Of a stretch of 5,370 nt of DNA, positions 5,176 through 5,370 are shown piece after piece. A program made the position numbers and the translations under genes. This DNA comes from JANWHF01 sp036276235 (GTDB lineage Bacteria; Planctomycetota; Phycisphaerae; Tepidisphaerales; Tepidisphaeraceae), in the NCBI GenBank assembly GCA_036276235.1, contig DATBDZ010000258.1, positions 1 to 5,370 on the forward strand. Reading direction: 5' to 3'. The notes under the pieces are model-generated. The model was not told where the DNA came from. It did not search any database and worked only from the letters and a program-made list of their open reading frames with translations. The stretch's first letter is position 1; each line of letters opens with the position of its first letter.

Positions 5176-5302
5176 TCCCTCTCCCCTGTACTCAGGGGAG
5201 AGGGCTGGGGTGAGGGGACAGCGGTTCGCGAAAGGGCGCGGTTCGCAGGTAGATGCGTTCGTCCCCTCACCCTGCCCTCTCCCCTGAGGACAGGGGAGAG
5301 GG
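5176..5302. repeat. GC-rich double-hairpin inverted repeat, copy B
   Basis: The arms (5176-5218 and 5262-5302) pair almost completely. Each arm alone is also a hairpin: 5177-5204 has a perfect 12-bp stem CCCTCTCCCCTG with loop TACT, and 5275-5302 the same stem with loop AGGA. The arms and the loop (shared GCGCG.TTCGCA core) match copy A at 2253-2380 in the same orientation. It stands 31 bases upstream of the protease ATG and fills most of the gap to the preceding gene. Confidence 0.92.
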
Positions 5303-5337
5303 TTCTCAGGCGTGCATCCGCCATATGGACCACGCGG

Positions 5338-5370
5338 TTATCTGGGAATCTGCTCCCACAATCGCTCCAA
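5338..5370 (-). CDS. Possible C-terminus of an upstream phage gene (partial)
   Basis: On the minus strand one frame reads LERLWEQIPR and then TAA (5338-5340). It would be the last ten residues of the gene upstream of the protease, where HK97-like order places the portal protein. The evidence is only a plausible peptide, absence of rare codons and position. A second frame (ending in TGA at 5306-5308) is also open but uses two ATA codons and runs nearer to the repeat. No family can be assigned from ten residues. Confidence 0.35.
   Translation of the reverse strand: MERLWEQIPR

Noticed and set aside
5145..5333. 63-residue N-terminal extension of the prohead protease
   Set aside because: The codons are the inverted repeat copy B and give its artefact peptide (SPQPSPLSTGERE); the family homology begins after the ATG at 5144.

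Overview
The window carries five complete genes, all on the minus strand, that together form the head-assembly part of an HK97-type tailed phage. In transcription order (right to left) they are a prohead protease (S78 family), an HK97-fold major capsid protein, a small conserved virion-type protein in the place where decoration proteins are often encoded, a long gp6-like head-tail connector, and a gp16-like head-closure/head-tail joining protein. A few codons at the right edge may be the C-terminus of the next gene upstream, where a portal gene would be expected. Terminase, portal, tail, integrase and lysis genes are not inside the window.

The spaces between the genes are unusual for a phage. 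Phage head genes are normally packed end to end, but here the gaps are 254, 147, 234, 602 and about 193 bases. Nearly all of that DNA is repetitive: large inverted repeats and short tandem ladders, mostly with a 7-base unit (two families have an 8-base unit). Each gap holds different families; only one family, a GC-rich double hairpin, occurs twice (2253-2380 and 5176-5302). The repeats start or stop within about 0-31 bases of the stop and start codons, leaving little more than the ribosome binding sites free.

The high GC content and this style of intergenic repeat (GTTGCCA, AACCCTG, CCGAAAT, CACGGAGG and GCCAAGGA units, and CCCTCTCCCC hairpins) resemble what I recall from large Planctomycetota chromosomes, perhaps Phycisphaerae. 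This is an inference from pattern; no marker gene in the window settles the host. The simplest reading is a prophage or prophage remnant, possibly domesticated or gene-transfer-agent-like, that has lived in the chromosome long enough to be colonised by host intergenic repeats while its head genes stayed open.

How the genes would work together: the capsid protein assembles into a prohead with its N-terminal delta-like domain inside; the protease cleaves that domain and allows maturation; the small 144-residue protein may decorate or stabilise the shell; the connector docks under the portal after DNA packaging; and the head-closure protein seals it and offers the tail attachment site. The outer 1-69 and 5303-5337 bases show no convincing gene.
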